Of a stretch of DNA of 64,000 nt, positions 1 to 9,641 are shown piece by piece; positions within the stretch are counted from its first letter, which is position 1; each line of letters starts with the position of its first letter. The stretch spans positions 2,046,001 through 2,110,000 of the forward strand of contig NZ_CP060007.1 in assembly GCF_014168535.1 (NCBI RefSeq), given 5' to 3'. Source of the DNA: Lacibacter sediminis. Its GTDB lineage: Bacteria; Bacteroidota; Bacteroidia; Chitinophagales; Chitinophagaceae. A program made the translations under genes and the position numbers. The notes under the pieces were generated by a model. The model saw nothing but the letters and a program-made list of their open reading frames with translations. It had not been told where the DNA came from and searched no databases.

Positions 1-551
1 CACAAACCATTCGTGCAGTAACCATGCAGAACGGAAAGATCATGAACCTCCAACCAGTTGAACAACGTTTTGTGATGCACAAAGCAGTTGGCGCAAATGT
101 GCAATATGTTCATCAGCCTTCACGGTCGTACATGGCCGATGGCATCAATTCCTTAACCGATGGTGTAAGAGGAAAATCGGCAGTGAACAAATTCTGGCAT
201 GGCTTCAATAAAAATAATCTTGTTGCAACGGTTGATCTTGGTACAGAAAAAAATATCAGCCGTATTTCACTTGGTTGTTTGCAGCATTACCGTGACTGGA
301 TCTTTTTACCAACAGCTGTAAAGTTTGAAGTGTCGGTTGATGGTAAAACATTCACCGAAGTGGCAACCGTGCAGAATGATGTACCGGTGAATACACTTGC
401 ACTCACCATCAAAGATTTCACAGCAAAGTTTCCAGCAACCAATGCCCGTTATGTGCGTGTAACAGCATACACATTGGAAGCATGTCCGAAAGGTCATCCA
501 GGTGAAGGAAAACCTGCATGGACCTTTGCTGATGAACTGGAAGTAGAGTAG
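1..551 (+). CDS. C-terminal part of a GH20-like beta-N-acetylhexosaminidase with F5/8 type C domain (5' end outside window)
   Basis: The reading frame is open to the left edge of the window (codons begin at base 3), so only the C-terminal part of about 182 residues is present. The first 30 residues resemble the small all-beta domain that follows the catalytic barrel in Bacteroidota GH20 hexosaminidases. The rest is a discoidin (F5/8 type C) carbohydrate-binding fold: a DGxxxxxDGxRG-like start, VDLG in the first strand, then VKFEVSVDG and ARYVRVTAY. The family is exported and removes terminal N-acetylhexosamines. The catalytic domain is not visible, so the GH20 assignment rests on the tail only; another discoidin-tailed hydrolase is possible. 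An 88-base gap and a separate promoter suggest it is not co-transcribed with the following locus. Confidence 0.6.
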   Translation, partial: QTIRAVTMQNGKIMNLQPVEQRFVMHKAVGANVQYVHQPSRSYMADGINSLTDGVRGKSAVNKFWHGFNKNNLVATVDLGTEKNISRISLGCLQHYRDWIFLPTAVKFEVSVDGKTFTEVATVQNDVPVNTLALTIKDFTAKFPATNARYVRVTAYTLEACPKGHPGEGKPAWTFADELEVE

Positions 552-603
552 TAAGACTATTTGCAAACAAATGGTCACGTGTAAAGCAATGATATAGCGG
601 TTG

Positions 604-636
604 TCAGTAATTGCATATTTTTGGTGCAATTACTGA
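604..636 (+). promoter_or_regulatory. Perfect 12-bp inverted repeat enclosing a -7 box before the hybrid sensor gene
   Basis: Bases 604-615 (TCAGTAATTGCA) are the exact reverse complement of 625-636 (TGCAATTACTGA). The 9-base spacer begins with TATTTTTG (616-623), a full match to the Bacteroidota -7 consensus TAnnTTTG. The palindrome ends three bases before the GTG start at 640. No T tract follows on either side, so it is unlikely to be a terminator. An operator overlapping the promoter is the simplest reading; an RNA hairpin next to the start codon is the alternative. No good -33 box sits at the expected distance. Confidence 0.6.
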
Positions 637-639
637 TAC

Positions 640-3600
640 GTGAAGAGACTGTTGAAGCTTAATTTTTACTGCATTCTGTTACTTGCTTGTGTGCTTACCA
701 TGGCAGAGGTATCTGCACTTCCGCCCATTACCCGTTTAGGTATTGAGAAAGGGCTTTCGAACAATTCTGTGCGTGTTGTTTACCAGGATAAGAAAGGATT
801 TATCTGGCTGGGCACATATGATGGGTTGAACCGTTATGATGGAAACGAGTTTAAAGTTTTCAGAAATAAACTGAACGACAGCGCATCGCTTCCACACAAC
901 TATATTTATTCAATACATGAAGATTCCGATAATAATTTGTGGGTTGGCACAGGGCAGGGTGTGGTAAAATACAATCACACTTATTCCAACTTTTCTGCAT
1001 TATACGGTTATCCTTACCAGGCAACACAACCAGTAAAGGTGACCATCAATGCAACAGCAATTAAGTCGCATAATAATGGTTCGTTGCTGGTTGCAACAAA
1101 CGGTTGGGGATTGCTGGTAAAACAAAAGAATGATCAATATGCAAGGGAAGTTCCGTTGCTGATCGGTAATCAAAAACACGATGGATATAATGTAAGAGAT
1201 ATTGTTGTTGATAAGAACAATGTGTGGTTGTTTGTTTCAGGAAGAGGACTTTGTCTGTATGATGCAAAACTTGGTAATGTAACATTGGTAAATGCTGATG
1301 TGAAGCAGGCTAACTGTATGTTACAAAACATAGCAGGCCAGATCTGGGTTGGTGGAGAAACGGGCTTGCATTTATACGATCCTGTTACAAATAAGTATGT
1401 CAAAAATTATACTGCCAGGGGCGGCGAGCTGAGTGGCCAGGATATCATCAGCATTTGCTTCGATAAACAAGACCAGCTTTGGATTGGAACCGATGGCGGT
1501 GCCATCAGTATTCTCAATACTGCAACAGGTGTTTTTTCATACATTACTTCAGGAGTGGAAAAAGACCAGGTTTCAAGCGAAGCAATTTATTCCATTATAC
1601 GTGATAAGGAAAACCGTATGTGGATCGGAACCATCAAAGGAGGATGTAATGTGTTTGATGAGCAGAAGAATAATTTTGTAACGATAGCAAGCGACCCGCA
1701 CAAGTCAAATACGCTTTCGGTCAATTTTATTTATTCGTTTTTTGAAGATAAGACCGGAGATATTTTTATTGGTACAGAAGGCGGAGGACTAAGCATCTGG
1801 AACCGTTCGACCAATACATTTAAAAATTACCGTCACCAGTCAGCGAATGCACCTTCTATCAGCCACAATATTGTTTCGAGTATTCTGCAGGATCATACAG
1901 GAGCATTGTGGATGGCAACTTATGGTGGAGGTATTAATCGTTTTAACAAAGCCACCGGCAGTTTCGAGCGGTTTCGTTGTATCAATGATATAACAGGTGA
2001 GGAAAACCGTAATGCATGGTTAATGTATGAGGACAAAGCAAAAACACTTTGGGCTACCACTTTCATTGATGGTCCTTTGTATTTTTTTGATCGTACTGTA
2101 AACCGGTTTTTAGTATTCGATCATCAAGTGAATGATCTTGTATCAATATTAGAAGATAGTAAAGGGCAAATGTGGGGAGGAAGCACCGTTTCGTTTATTC
2201 GTATCGATCGGAAAAATAAGCAACATAAATTTTATGACCTGGGCAAACCGGTTCGGGCAATTTTTGAAGACAGTAAAAAGAATTTATGGATCGGTCTTGA
2301 AGGTGGCGGTTTGGTTTTGTTTGATGCAGCGAAGGGTGTCATCAAAAAACGCTATTCATCGGCCGATGGGTTATGCAACAATGCTGTGCTGAATATTGAA
2401 GAAGATGCAAAAGGTTTTCTTTGGCTCAGTACGTTTAACGGTCTTTCAAGGTTCGATCCGGTTACAAGCAGGTTTAAAAATTTTTATGAAAGCGATGGAT
2501 TGCAAAGCAGCCAGTTTTCTTACAATGCTTCTTACAAGTTGCGTTCAGGCGAAATGCTCTTTGGTGGTATAAACGGTTTCAATGTATTTGTTCCCGAAAA
2601 AATCAACAGTCGCACTTTTATGCCTCCGCTTCAGATCACGAATATTCTTATCAATAATAAAACAGCTTCAGAAGTAAGTACATATATAAAGGAGAAAAAC
2701 TCAGGCATCTCAGAATTACGCATACCATTTAAAGAAGCAGTTCTTTTGTTTGAGTTTACAGCGTTGGAATATTCGTCGCCTGAAAAAATTTCGTATGCAT
2801 ATTATCTCGAAGGTTGGGATAAGGGTTGGAACTATTCAGGAAATATCCGCAACATCAACTATAATAACATCAGTGAAGGAACTTATAAGCTGCATATAAA
2901 AAATACAAATGCTAACGGCGATTGGAATACGGAAGAAGCAGTGTTGGCTATCACCATTCTGCCACCTTGGTACCGGAGCATTCTTGCGTACATAATCTAT
3001 GCATTGATTGCCGGTTCAATCGTGTATTTATCGTATCGTTACAGGATCCAGCAGACAGATCTTAAGTATAAAGTAAAACTTGCACAGGTAAATGCAGAGA
3101 AAGAAAAGGAGGTGAATGAAAAACGCCAATCTTTCTTTACAAATATCACCCATGAGTTTCGAACACCGTTAACGCTCATCATCAATCCTGTAAAAGATCT
3201 GTTGAAGCGAGACGATAACAAAGAAGAAAAAGATGAATTGAATGCAGTATATCGTAATGCCCGCCGATTATTAAGTCTGGTTGATCAGTTGTTGTTGTTT
3301 AGAAAAACGGAGAGTGAAACAGGCAAGCTGCAGGTAACGGCAATTAACTTTTATGATCTCACACACGATGCCTACCTGTACTTTAAACAGCAGGCGAAAG
3401 CAAGACAAATTGATTATACGTTTGAATGCGAAAACAAATCATTGGAGTTGTTTGCAGATAAAGCAAAACTGGAAATTGTATTTTATAATCTCTTGTCCAA
3501 TGCTTTTAAATACACACCTGACAAAGGCAAGATCGTTTTCAGTATAAAAGAAGAGAATAATTCTGTCCTGATCAAGATTTCAGATAGCGGCCAGGGTATA

Positions 3601-4737
3601 CCTGCGAATATTGGTAACAGGATATTCGATAAGTTTTACCAGGTAAGTGAAGACAATGTGCGTGCCAAACCCGGTTTTGGCATTGGCTTATACCTTGTAA
3701 AGAAGTTAGTGGAAGATCATCATGGTTCTATTCATTACAACAGTAAAGAAGGAGAGGGGACGAGCTTTGTTGTTGGGTTGAAAAAAGGAAAAGTACACTT
3801 TGGCAAAGTTGCTATTCAGGAATTTACTTCCTTACAGGAAAACCTGCTGCTGGAAGAGATCAGTGCAGGTATGGAACCAATGATTGCTGTAAAGAAGCCA
3901 GGTACAGATGGGTTAGAGTCGATTGTAAGTGAAAAACTTTCGATACTGATAACCGATGATAATGAGCAGTTACGTAGTTACCTGGTGCAAGTCTTTCAGG
4001 GAGCTTTTATTGTTTATGAAGCCAAAACTGCAGAAGAAGGGCTGAAGATGGCTAAGCAGGTGTTGCCGGATGTGATCATCAGCGATATGGTGATGGGCGA
4101 AATGTCGGGCATCGATTTTTGTAAGATCGTAAAAGAAACCCCGGCGTTGAATCATATACCTTTTATATTAATAACCGGAAGCTTCTCGCCTGAAACGAAG
4201 CTGAAAGCAATTGAAGCCGGGGCCGATGACTATATTACCAAGCCTTTTGAAAAGGACATGTTGGTGGCAAGGGTGCAAAGCCTCATCAAAAAACAGGAAA
4301 ATCTTCAGAAATACTTTTATAACGAGATCACCCATCAGCAAAACACACTCAATATTTCCGGTGAGTATAAGGAGTTCCTGGAAGCCTGTATTGCTGCCGT
4401 TGAGAAAAATCTCGACCGGGATGAGTTCAATATCCAGGCGCTGGCCACAGAGATGGGTATGAGCCACAGCAAACTCTACAAAAAGATCAAGACCATTTCA
4501 GGCCAAAGTGCCAACGCCTTTATCAGGTTCATCAGGTTGCGGAAAGCTGCGGAGCTATTCATCAACTCCGATTACAATGTGAATGAAACGGCATTTTATG
4601 TGGGCATCAAAGACATTAAATACTTCCGTGAACAGTTCGCCAAAACCTTCGGCATGAAGCCATCCGAGTACATCGAAAAGTATCGGAAGAACCTCGGCAA
4701 AAATTACAAACTCAACGAAAAGGTGAAAAAGGACTAA
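640..4737 (+). CDS. Hybrid two-component system regulator (periplasmic propeller, histidine kinase, receiver, AraC-type HTH)
   Basis: A single 1365-residue protein holds a whole signalling pathway and is expected to sense an oligosaccharide in the periplasm and switch on the adjacent utilization genes. A signal peptide (about 1-26) precedes Reg_prop propeller repeats (about 30-690; recurring I W x G T x x G G motifs), a Y_Y_Y domain (about 720-795) and one membrane helix (about 797-818). The kinase core has the phospho-acceptor in FTNITHEFRTP (H838), an N box (NLLSNAFKYTP) and G boxes (DSGQGIP, FGIGLYL). The receiver (about 1100-1220) has D1106/D1107, acceptor D1149 and K1201. An AraC HTH (about 1260-1350) ends the protein. 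The start is GTG; no ATG fits the signal peptide better. The overlapping palindrome may allow autoregulation. Confidence 0.95.
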   Translation: MKRLLKLNFYCILLLACVLTMAEVSALPPITRLGIEKGLSNNSVRVVYQDKKGFIWLGTYDGLNRYDGNEFKVFRNKLNDSASLPHNYIYSIHEDSDNNLWVGTGQGVVKYNHTYSNFSALYGYPYQATQPVKVTINATAIKSHNNGSLLVATNGWGLLVKQKNDQYAREVPLLIGNQKHDGYNVRDIVVDKNNVWLFVSGRGLCLYDAKLGNVTLVNADVKQANCMLQNIAGQIWVGGETGLHLYDPVTNKYVKNYTARGGELSGQDIISICFDKQDQLWIGTDGGAISILNTATGVFSYITSGVEKDQVSSEAIYSIIRDKENRMWIGTIKGGCNVFDEQKNNFVTIASDPHKSNTLSVNFIYSFFEDKTGDIFIGTEGGGLSIWNRSTNTFKNYRHQSANAPSISHNIVSSILQDHTGALWMATYGGGINRFNKATGSFERFRCINDITGEENRNAWLMYEDKAKTLWATTFIDGPLYFFDRTVNRFLVFDHQVNDLVSILEDSKGQMWGGSTVSFIRIDRKNKQHKFYDLGKPVRAIFEDSKKNLWIGLEGGGLVLFDAAKGVIKKRYSSADGLCNNAVLNIEEDAKGFLWLSTFNGLSRFDPVTSRFKNFYESDGLQSSQFSYNASYKLRSGEMLFGGINGFNVFVPEKINSRTFMPPLQITNILINNKTASEVSTYIKEKNSGISELRIPFKEAVLLFEFTALEYSSPEKISYAYYLEGWDKGWNYSGNIRNINYNNISEGTYKLHIKNTNANGDWNTEEAVLAITILPPWYRSILAYIIYALIAGSIVYLSYRYRIQQTDLKYKVKLAQVNAEKEKEVNEKRQSFFTNITHEFRTPLTLIINPVKDLLKRDDNKEEKDELNAVYRNARRLLSLVDQLLLFRKTESETGKLQVTAINFYDLTHDAYLYFKQQAKARQIDYTFECENKSLELFADKAKLEIVFYNLLSNAFKYTPDKGKIVFSIKEENNSVLIKISDSGQGIPANIGNRIFDKFYQVSEDNVRAKPGFGIGLYLVKKLVEDHHGSIHYNSKEGEGTSFVVGLKKGKVHFGKVAIQEFTSLQENLLLEEISAGMEPMIAVKKPGTDGLESIVSEKLSILITDDNEQLRSYLVQVFQGAFIVYEAKTAEEGLKMAKQVLPDVIISDMVMGEMSGIDFCKIVKETPALNHIPFILITGSFSPETKLKAIEAGADDYITKPFEKDMLVARVQSLIKKQENLQKYFYNEITHQQNTLNISGEYKEFLEACIAAVEKNLDRDEFNIQALATEMGMSHSKLYKKIKTISGQSANAFIRFIRLRKAAELFINSDYNVNETAFYVGIKDIKYFREQFAKTFGMKPSEYIEKYRKNLGKNYKLNEKVKKD

Positions 4738-5060
4738 TCTCAACGTCATTATTTCCGCTATACGCTATTAGCTGTTTTTCTTTCAATCTTATCCTCGCTT
4801 CCTGCCTTTTACCCCCGCTTTTAGGGGCGAAATCCGAGTTTACCCCCTTTTTGTACCACAGAATCCCCCGTTTACCCCCTCTTTCACAAGTAATTTTAGT
4901 CCAGCTATTTCAATAATTCGATTGCTAATTAAATAACTGCTGTATGCGATTGTTCAACCTGAGATTCCTTAGCCACTTTAGGAACAGACAAAAGCGATGC
5001 TCCATCGCTGTGCCAAGCAACCCTCATTTTCTTTTTCATAAGCCCTTAAACCCTTCGATT
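4738..5060 (+). promoter_or_regulatory. Regulatory region of the first susC: three phased TTTACCCCC repeats and a near-consensus -7 box
   Basis: This 323-base gap between the regulator and the first susC contains TTTACCCCC at 4808-4816, 4839-4847 and 4871-4879. Copies start 31 and 32 bases apart, close to three turns of B-DNA, so all would face the same side. Eleven bases after the third copy is TAATTTTA (4891-4898), seven of eight positions of TAnnTTTG, so copy 3 would lie over the -33 region as expected for an activator site. The natural candidate to bind is the AraC-type domain of the hybrid regulator just upstream. If the box is correct, transcription begins near 4903 and leaves a leader of about 160 bases before 5061. 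No other gene is visible in the gap. Confidence 0.55.
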
Positions 5061-7835
5061 ATGACTATGTTACCAAAACGGGCGACATTGCTATGTTCAT
5101 TCCTATTTATAATAGGTATGGGAACATTTGCCCAAACTGCTGAGAAAAAAGACAGTCTTCCCCAAAAGCCGCCGGTACAACTGATTTATACCAGCGCCAA
5201 GCCTCACTTAACTGCAACTTCCACAGAAGCATTGTATTCAAAAGACATTTTAAAATCGCCGGTTACCAGCGTTAAGAGTACACTCACCGGTCGCATGGCT
5301 GGTTTGTATTCGTTCCAGGCTTCCGGTCAGCCGGGGGCAGACGGCGCTTCGGTTTCACTTCGTGGCCTTGATCCATTGGTGATCATTGATGGAGTGGTGG
5401 CCAATCTGTCCATCTTCAACCTGGATGATGTTGAAAGTGTAACGCTGCAAAAAGATGCCCTTAGCTCAGCTATGATGGGTGTTCGTGGAAGTAACGGTGC
5501 ATTACTCATTACTACGAGAAAAGGAAAGCCGCAAACACAAAGCATTTCTTTTACGGTACAAACAAGTTTTCAAAAACCATTGGGTGCACCAAAAACATTG
5601 AATGCTTATGATTACGCATCCTTATATAATGAAGCATTGACAAATGATGGTTTGCCTTTGCGTTATACGCAGGCCGATCTGGATGCATTTAAAAATGGTA
5701 CCGATCCATACGGTCATCCAAATGTTAACTGGAGAGATGAGGTAATAAAGTCCAGTTCACGTTTCGATCGCTATTCATTAAATGCATCGGGTGGTAATGG
5801 CTTTGCCCGTTACTATGTTTCATTAGAGCATGTTAATCAAACCGGATTTTTTGTAACATCCGATCAGAATAAATACAATACCAACAATAATTTTAAAACC
5901 TATGTTATCCGCAGCAATGTTGATATCAATGTAAACAAATCGCTGAGTGGTGGTATTTATTTGTTGGGACGTATACTGAGTGGTACAGAACCAGGTAGTA
6001 CAACCGGTTCAATATTGGGTGCGTTGGTAAATACGCCTAACAATTCATATCCTGTTTATAACCCGAATGGTTCTTTTGGTGGTACAAATCTGTTCCAGAA
6101 TAATATTATGGCTCAAACCATTGGTTCAGGTTACCGCTTAAATTATAAGCGTGATATGCTGGCCAACTTCTACCTCAAACAAAAACTCGATGCTGTTACA
6201 CCGGGTTTATGGGTACAGGTAAAAACAGCCTTCAATGCAAATTTGTCTGAAGATATTAACCGTAGCAAATCATTTGCGGTTTATCAACTGATCACTACCA
6301 CAACTCCTGCAACCTACAATCTGTATGGTGTAAATGGTGCACAGGCAAATGGCAACGGTATCGTTTACCAGGGACGCAGTAATTATGCAGAACTTTCAGT
6401 TGGCTACGATAGAGTTTTTGGCGAAAAGCATGGTGTGAATGCATTGGTACTTGCTAATAACGATAACAGTGTTAATGGTGGCGATCTGCCTTACACCATC
6501 AGTGGCATATCCGGCCGTTTTGCTTACAACTTCAAAGAGAAGTATGTGGTTGAAGCTGCGTTTGGTTATAATGGTTCAAACCGTTATCCGCCACAAGGTG
6601 ATTTTAAGCGTGCCTTTTTTCCTGCTGTTGGTTTAGCATGGAATATGGATCGTGAAGAATTTCTTGCTTCTTCTAACTTTATAAGCCGTTTAAAACTTTA
6701 TGGCTCGTTGGGTAAAACAGGTTGGGATGATCCCGGTTATTTTACTTACTACCAACGTTTCTTTGATGCAAGCAGCGTGTTCTTTGGAACATCTGCAGGT
6801 TCACAAACAGCAATCACTGAACAGCCTTTGGCAAATCCGAATATTGATTTTGAAAAAGCGAATAAATTCAATGCAGGTGTTGATGCTGCTTTCTTAAATG
6901 ATCGCTTAACATTCTCGGTTGAATATTTTAATAATAAGTATTACGATCTGTTACAGATCCGTGGCCGCAGCACTACTATTCTTGGCAACGATTATCCGAG
7001 AGAAAACATTGGTACCAACCGTTATACTGGCGCTGAGTTTAAATTAGGCTGGCAGGAAAAAACATCCGGCGGGCTGCAATACTTTGCTTTGTTGAACACA
7101 AGTTTACTGCGTACCAAAGTGATCTTTGCAGATGAAGTTTATCGTCCATATTACTGGATGAAACGTACAGGTTCAGCAGTTGGTCAAACATTTGGTTATT
7201 TAGCTGATGGATTTTTTCAAACACAACAAGAGATCAATGGCAGTGCAACTACTGTTGGGTATACTCCTCAACCTGGTGATATTAAATACATCGATCTGAA
7301 CAGAGATGGTGTGATCGATCAGTTTGATGTTACGCAGATCGGTAGAAAGTTTGCACCACTGTTGTTTTTTGGTTTGTCTTTAGGTGCAGAGTACAAAGGT
7401 TTCGATTTCAGTGCACTTATTCAGGGTGTAACCAATCGTGATGTATATGTTGGTGGTTCAAGCATCTGGGCATTTCAGAACAATGGTTTTGGACAGGCAT
7501 ACGAAAACAATCTTGATCGTTGGACACCTGCAACTGCTGCAACAGCAACATACCCTCGTTTAAATATTGGCAGCAACGGTAACAATCATGCACAATCTTC
7601 TTTCTGGTTACGCAATGGCGATTATGTTCGCTTAAAACAAATTGAACTTGGTTATAGTGTTCCTGAGGTTTGGTTAAAACGAATCAAGCTCGACAATATC
7701 CGTCTTTTTGCAAGAGGATACAATCTCTTTACATTAAAATCAAAAGAGTTGGATGACCGTGATCCTGAAGTGATCAGTGCATTCAGTTATCCCATGCAAC
7801 GCCTGTTCAACTTTGGCATAAACATTAAACTGTAA
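5061..7835 (+). CDS. SusC-like TonB-dependent outer-membrane transporter, short N-terminus
   Basis: This is an outer-membrane barrel that would import oligosaccharides with its SusD-like partner, powered by TonB. From the ATG at 5061 it has 924 residues and a signal peptide (LLCSFLFIIGMGTFAQ). A more upstream ATG at 4944 would add a 39-residue basic stretch in front of the signal peptide and was rejected. The plug starts near residue 45 (STLTGRMAGL, then SVSLRGLDPLVIIDG and RGSNGALLITT). The barrel follows and ends in an aromatic-rich terminal strand (FNFGINIKL). The carboxypeptidase-regulatory-like domain found before the plug in most SusC proteins, including the next one in this locus, is missing. 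The SusD-like gene starts 11 bases downstream. Confidence 0.93.
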   Translation: MTMLPKRATLLCSFLFIIGMGTFAQTAEKKDSLPQKPPVQLIYTSAKPHLTATSTEALYSKDILKSPVTSVKSTLTGRMAGLYSFQASGQPGADGASVSLRGLDPLVIIDGVVANLSIFNLDDVESVTLQKDALSSAMMGVRGSNGALLITTRKGKPQTQSISFTVQTSFQKPLGAPKTLNAYDYASLYNEALTNDGLPLRYTQADLDAFKNGTDPYGHPNVNWRDEVIKSSSRFDRYSLNASGGNGFARYYVSLEHVNQTGFFVTSDQNKYNTNNNFKTYVIRSNVDINVNKSLSGGIYLLGRILSGTEPGSTTGSILGALVNTPNNSYPVYNPNGSFGGTNLFQNNIMAQTIGSGYRLNYKRDMLANFYLKQKLDAVTPGLWVQVKTAFNANLSEDINRSKSFAVYQLITTTTPATYNLYGVNGAQANGNGIVYQGRSNYAELSVGYDRVFGEKHGVNALVLANNDNSVNGGDLPYTISGISGRFAYNFKEKYVVEAAFGYNGSNRYPPQGDFKRAFFPAVGLAWNMDREEFLASSNFISRLKLYGSLGKTGWDDPGYFTYYQRFFDASSVFFGTSAGSQTAITEQPLANPNIDFEKANKFNAGVDAAFLNDRLTFSVEYFNNKYYDLLQIRGRSTTILGNDYPRENIGTNRYTGAEFKLGWQEKTSGGLQYFALLNTSLLRTKVIFADEVYRPYYWMKRTGSAVGQTFGYLADGFFQTQQEINGSATTVGYTPQPGDIKYIDLNRDGVIDQFDVTQIGRKFAPLLFFGLSLGAEYKGFDFSALIQGVTNRDVYVGGSSIWAFQNNGFGQAYENNLDRWTPATAATATYPRLNIGSNGNNHAQSSFWLRNGDYVRLKQIELGYSVPEVWLKRIKLDNIRLFARGYNLFTLKSKELDDRDPEVISAFSYPMQRLFNFGINIKL

Positions 7836-7846
7836 TACTCTGCTAT

Positions 7847-9610
7847 ATGAAAAAAAGAAATTTATTTTTAAAAGGCGCTCTTTGCAGTCTGCTGCTGGTA
7901 ATGCTTTTTACCAACAGTTGCAAAAAAATTGAAACAGTACCAAAAGATTGGTTTGGTTCTGATCTTGTATTTGATACATTGGATCGTCTTGGTACAGTTG
8001 CCGCATTCAATCTGAATGATCTTTACAATTATATTCCCGGTGGCTTTGCCCGCATCGGTGGTGATTTTTTAGATGCAGCAAGTGGTGATGCAATACCAAG
8101 CCGAAACAATACAGTGGTGGAGTATTATACCAACCGCCGTGTGAGTGTGGTGAGTAACCCCGACCCATATTGGGCAAACAGCTACGCCGGTATTCGAAGA
8201 ACAAATATTTTCATGAAGAACATCAACAATGTACCCATTGTTGAAACCGATGCAACAACAATTGCCAACGCAAAACTTACACGCCAGTATTGGAGAGCAG
8301 AAGCACGTTTCATTCGTGTACTCATGTATTTTGAATTACTGAAACGTTATGGAGGTGTACCGCTTATCGGTGATAAAGTGTTTACACTTGATGATAATCT
8401 GCAGATACCACGTAATACGTTTGAGCAGTGCGTAAATTATATTGTAACTGAATGCGATGCTGTAAAAGACAGTTTGCGCAGAGAAAACATGCCTGATGGC
8501 GATTGGGGAAGAGTGCAGCGGGGTGCAGCCATTGCCTTGAAATGTCGTGTGTTACTGTATGCTGCCAGCCCATTATTCAATGGTGGTGGGTTAGAAACTG
8601 ATCCTGTGAAAAAAGTACTAAGCGGTTATCTTAACTACGATGCAACCCGTTGGAATGCTGTGATCGCTGCCGCTGAAGAATTACGTAGCATTGGTTTTTA
8701 TAAATTGAACGATGCAGGTACGCCAAACTTTTTTGCTGCAACGTTTACTACAAAACGAAATGCTGAAATTATTCTTGCAAAACAAAGTTCTAACAACACA
8801 AGTTTAGAAAATACACAGGCACCTGTTGGTTTTGCAGGTACAGCAACAAGCCAGGGGCTTACAAGTCCAACACAAAATTTTGTAGATGCATTTCCTATGC
8901 TGAATGGATTACAACCATTTAATGCCGATGGAACAATCAATGTTGCTTCAGGCTATAGTGCAAGCAATCCATACGCAAACCGTGACCCACGTTTAGACGT
9001 AACAGTGTTTCGTAATGGATATGCCTGGTTAGGAAGAACAGTAGAAACATTTGAAGGAGGCAGAGACAAGCCTAACACATCTGTTACTGCCGTGCAAACA
9101 AAAACAGGTTACTACCTGCGTAAGTTTCTTGGAAATTTTCCAACAGGTTCAACTTACTCCAATCAAAGTCACAACTTCCCGATTTTTCGTTATGCTGAAA
9201 CATTGTTGAATTATGCTGAGGCGTTGAATGAAGTAGGACGTGTTGAAGATGCGGTAACGCAGATCGGTCTCATCAGAAGAAGAGCCGGTATAACAGCCGG
9301 TGCTAATTCAAGATATGGTATCAGGGTTGGCATTACGCAAGATGAAATGCGCCAGGTCATTCGCAATGAGCGCCGGATTGAATTAGCATTTGAAGAACAT
9401 CGTTTCTGGGATATACGCAGATGGAAAACAGGAGCTGTTGATCTTGCCGCACCGGTATATGGTATGAAGATCACAAGAAACGGTTCAACACTCACTTACG
9501 AGAAAGTGCAGTTAGGTGTGTTGCAGTTTGATCCAAAACTGTATCACATGCCCATCCCTTATGATGAAATGATCAAGAATACAACGCTTATTCAAAACCA
9601 GGGATGGTAA
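7847..9610 (+). CDS. SusD-like surface glycan-binding lipoprotein (pair 1)
   Basis: This 587-residue protein is the surface lid that binds oligosaccharides and hands them to the SusC-like channel encoded just upstream. The lipobox (MLFTNSC, lipidated C25) shows outer-membrane anchoring. Typical SusD helical-repeat signatures are present: RFIRVLMYFELLKRYGGVPL in the N-terminal half, ALKCRVLLYAASPLFN in the middle, and FRYAETLLNYAEALNE plus VIRNERRIELAFEEHRFWDIRRWK near the end. The protein ends LIQNQGW, a common SusD tail. The pair sits in one operon (11-base gap) and is followed 31 bases later by a second susC. Confidence 0.95.
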   Translation: MKKRNLFLKGALCSLLLVMLFTNSCKKIETVPKDWFGSDLVFDTLDRLGTVAAFNLNDLYNYIPGGFARIGGDFLDAASGDAIPSRNNTVVEYYTNRRVSVVSNPDPYWANSYAGIRRTNIFMKNINNVPIVETDATTIANAKLTRQYWRAEARFIRVLMYFELLKRYGGVPLIGDKVFTLDDNLQIPRNTFEQCVNYIVTECDAVKDSLRRENMPDGDWGRVQRGAAIALKCRVLLYAASPLFNGGGLETDPVKKVLSGYLNYDATRWNAVIAAAEELRSIGFYKLNDAGTPNFFAATFTTKRNAEIILAKQSSNNTSLENTQAPVGFAGTATSQGLTSPTQNFVDAFPMLNGLQPFNADGTINVASGYSASNPYANRDPRLDVTVFRNGYAWLGRTVETFEGGRDKPNTSVTAVQTKTGYYLRKFLGNFPTGSTYSNQSHNFPIFRYAETLLNYAEALNEVGRVEDAVTQIGLIRRRAGITAGANSRYGIRVGITQDEMRQVIRNERRIELAFEEHRFWDIRRWKTGAVDLAAPVYGMKITRNGSTLTYEKVQLGVLQFDPKLYHMPIPYDEMIKNTTLIQNQGW

Positions 9611-9641
9611 TCATTCAAACTAACAGCTTAAACTAAGTACA

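Noticed and set aside
1..551. GH20-like gene as part of the utilization locus
   Set aside because: A separate promoter and an 88-base gap lie between it and the regulator, and hexosamine is not suggested by the other enzymes.
4944..5060. Extended N-terminus of the first SusC-like protein from ATG 4944
   Set aside because: It would place 39 mostly basic residues before a normal signal peptide, and it lies downstream of a likely promoter in the leader region.
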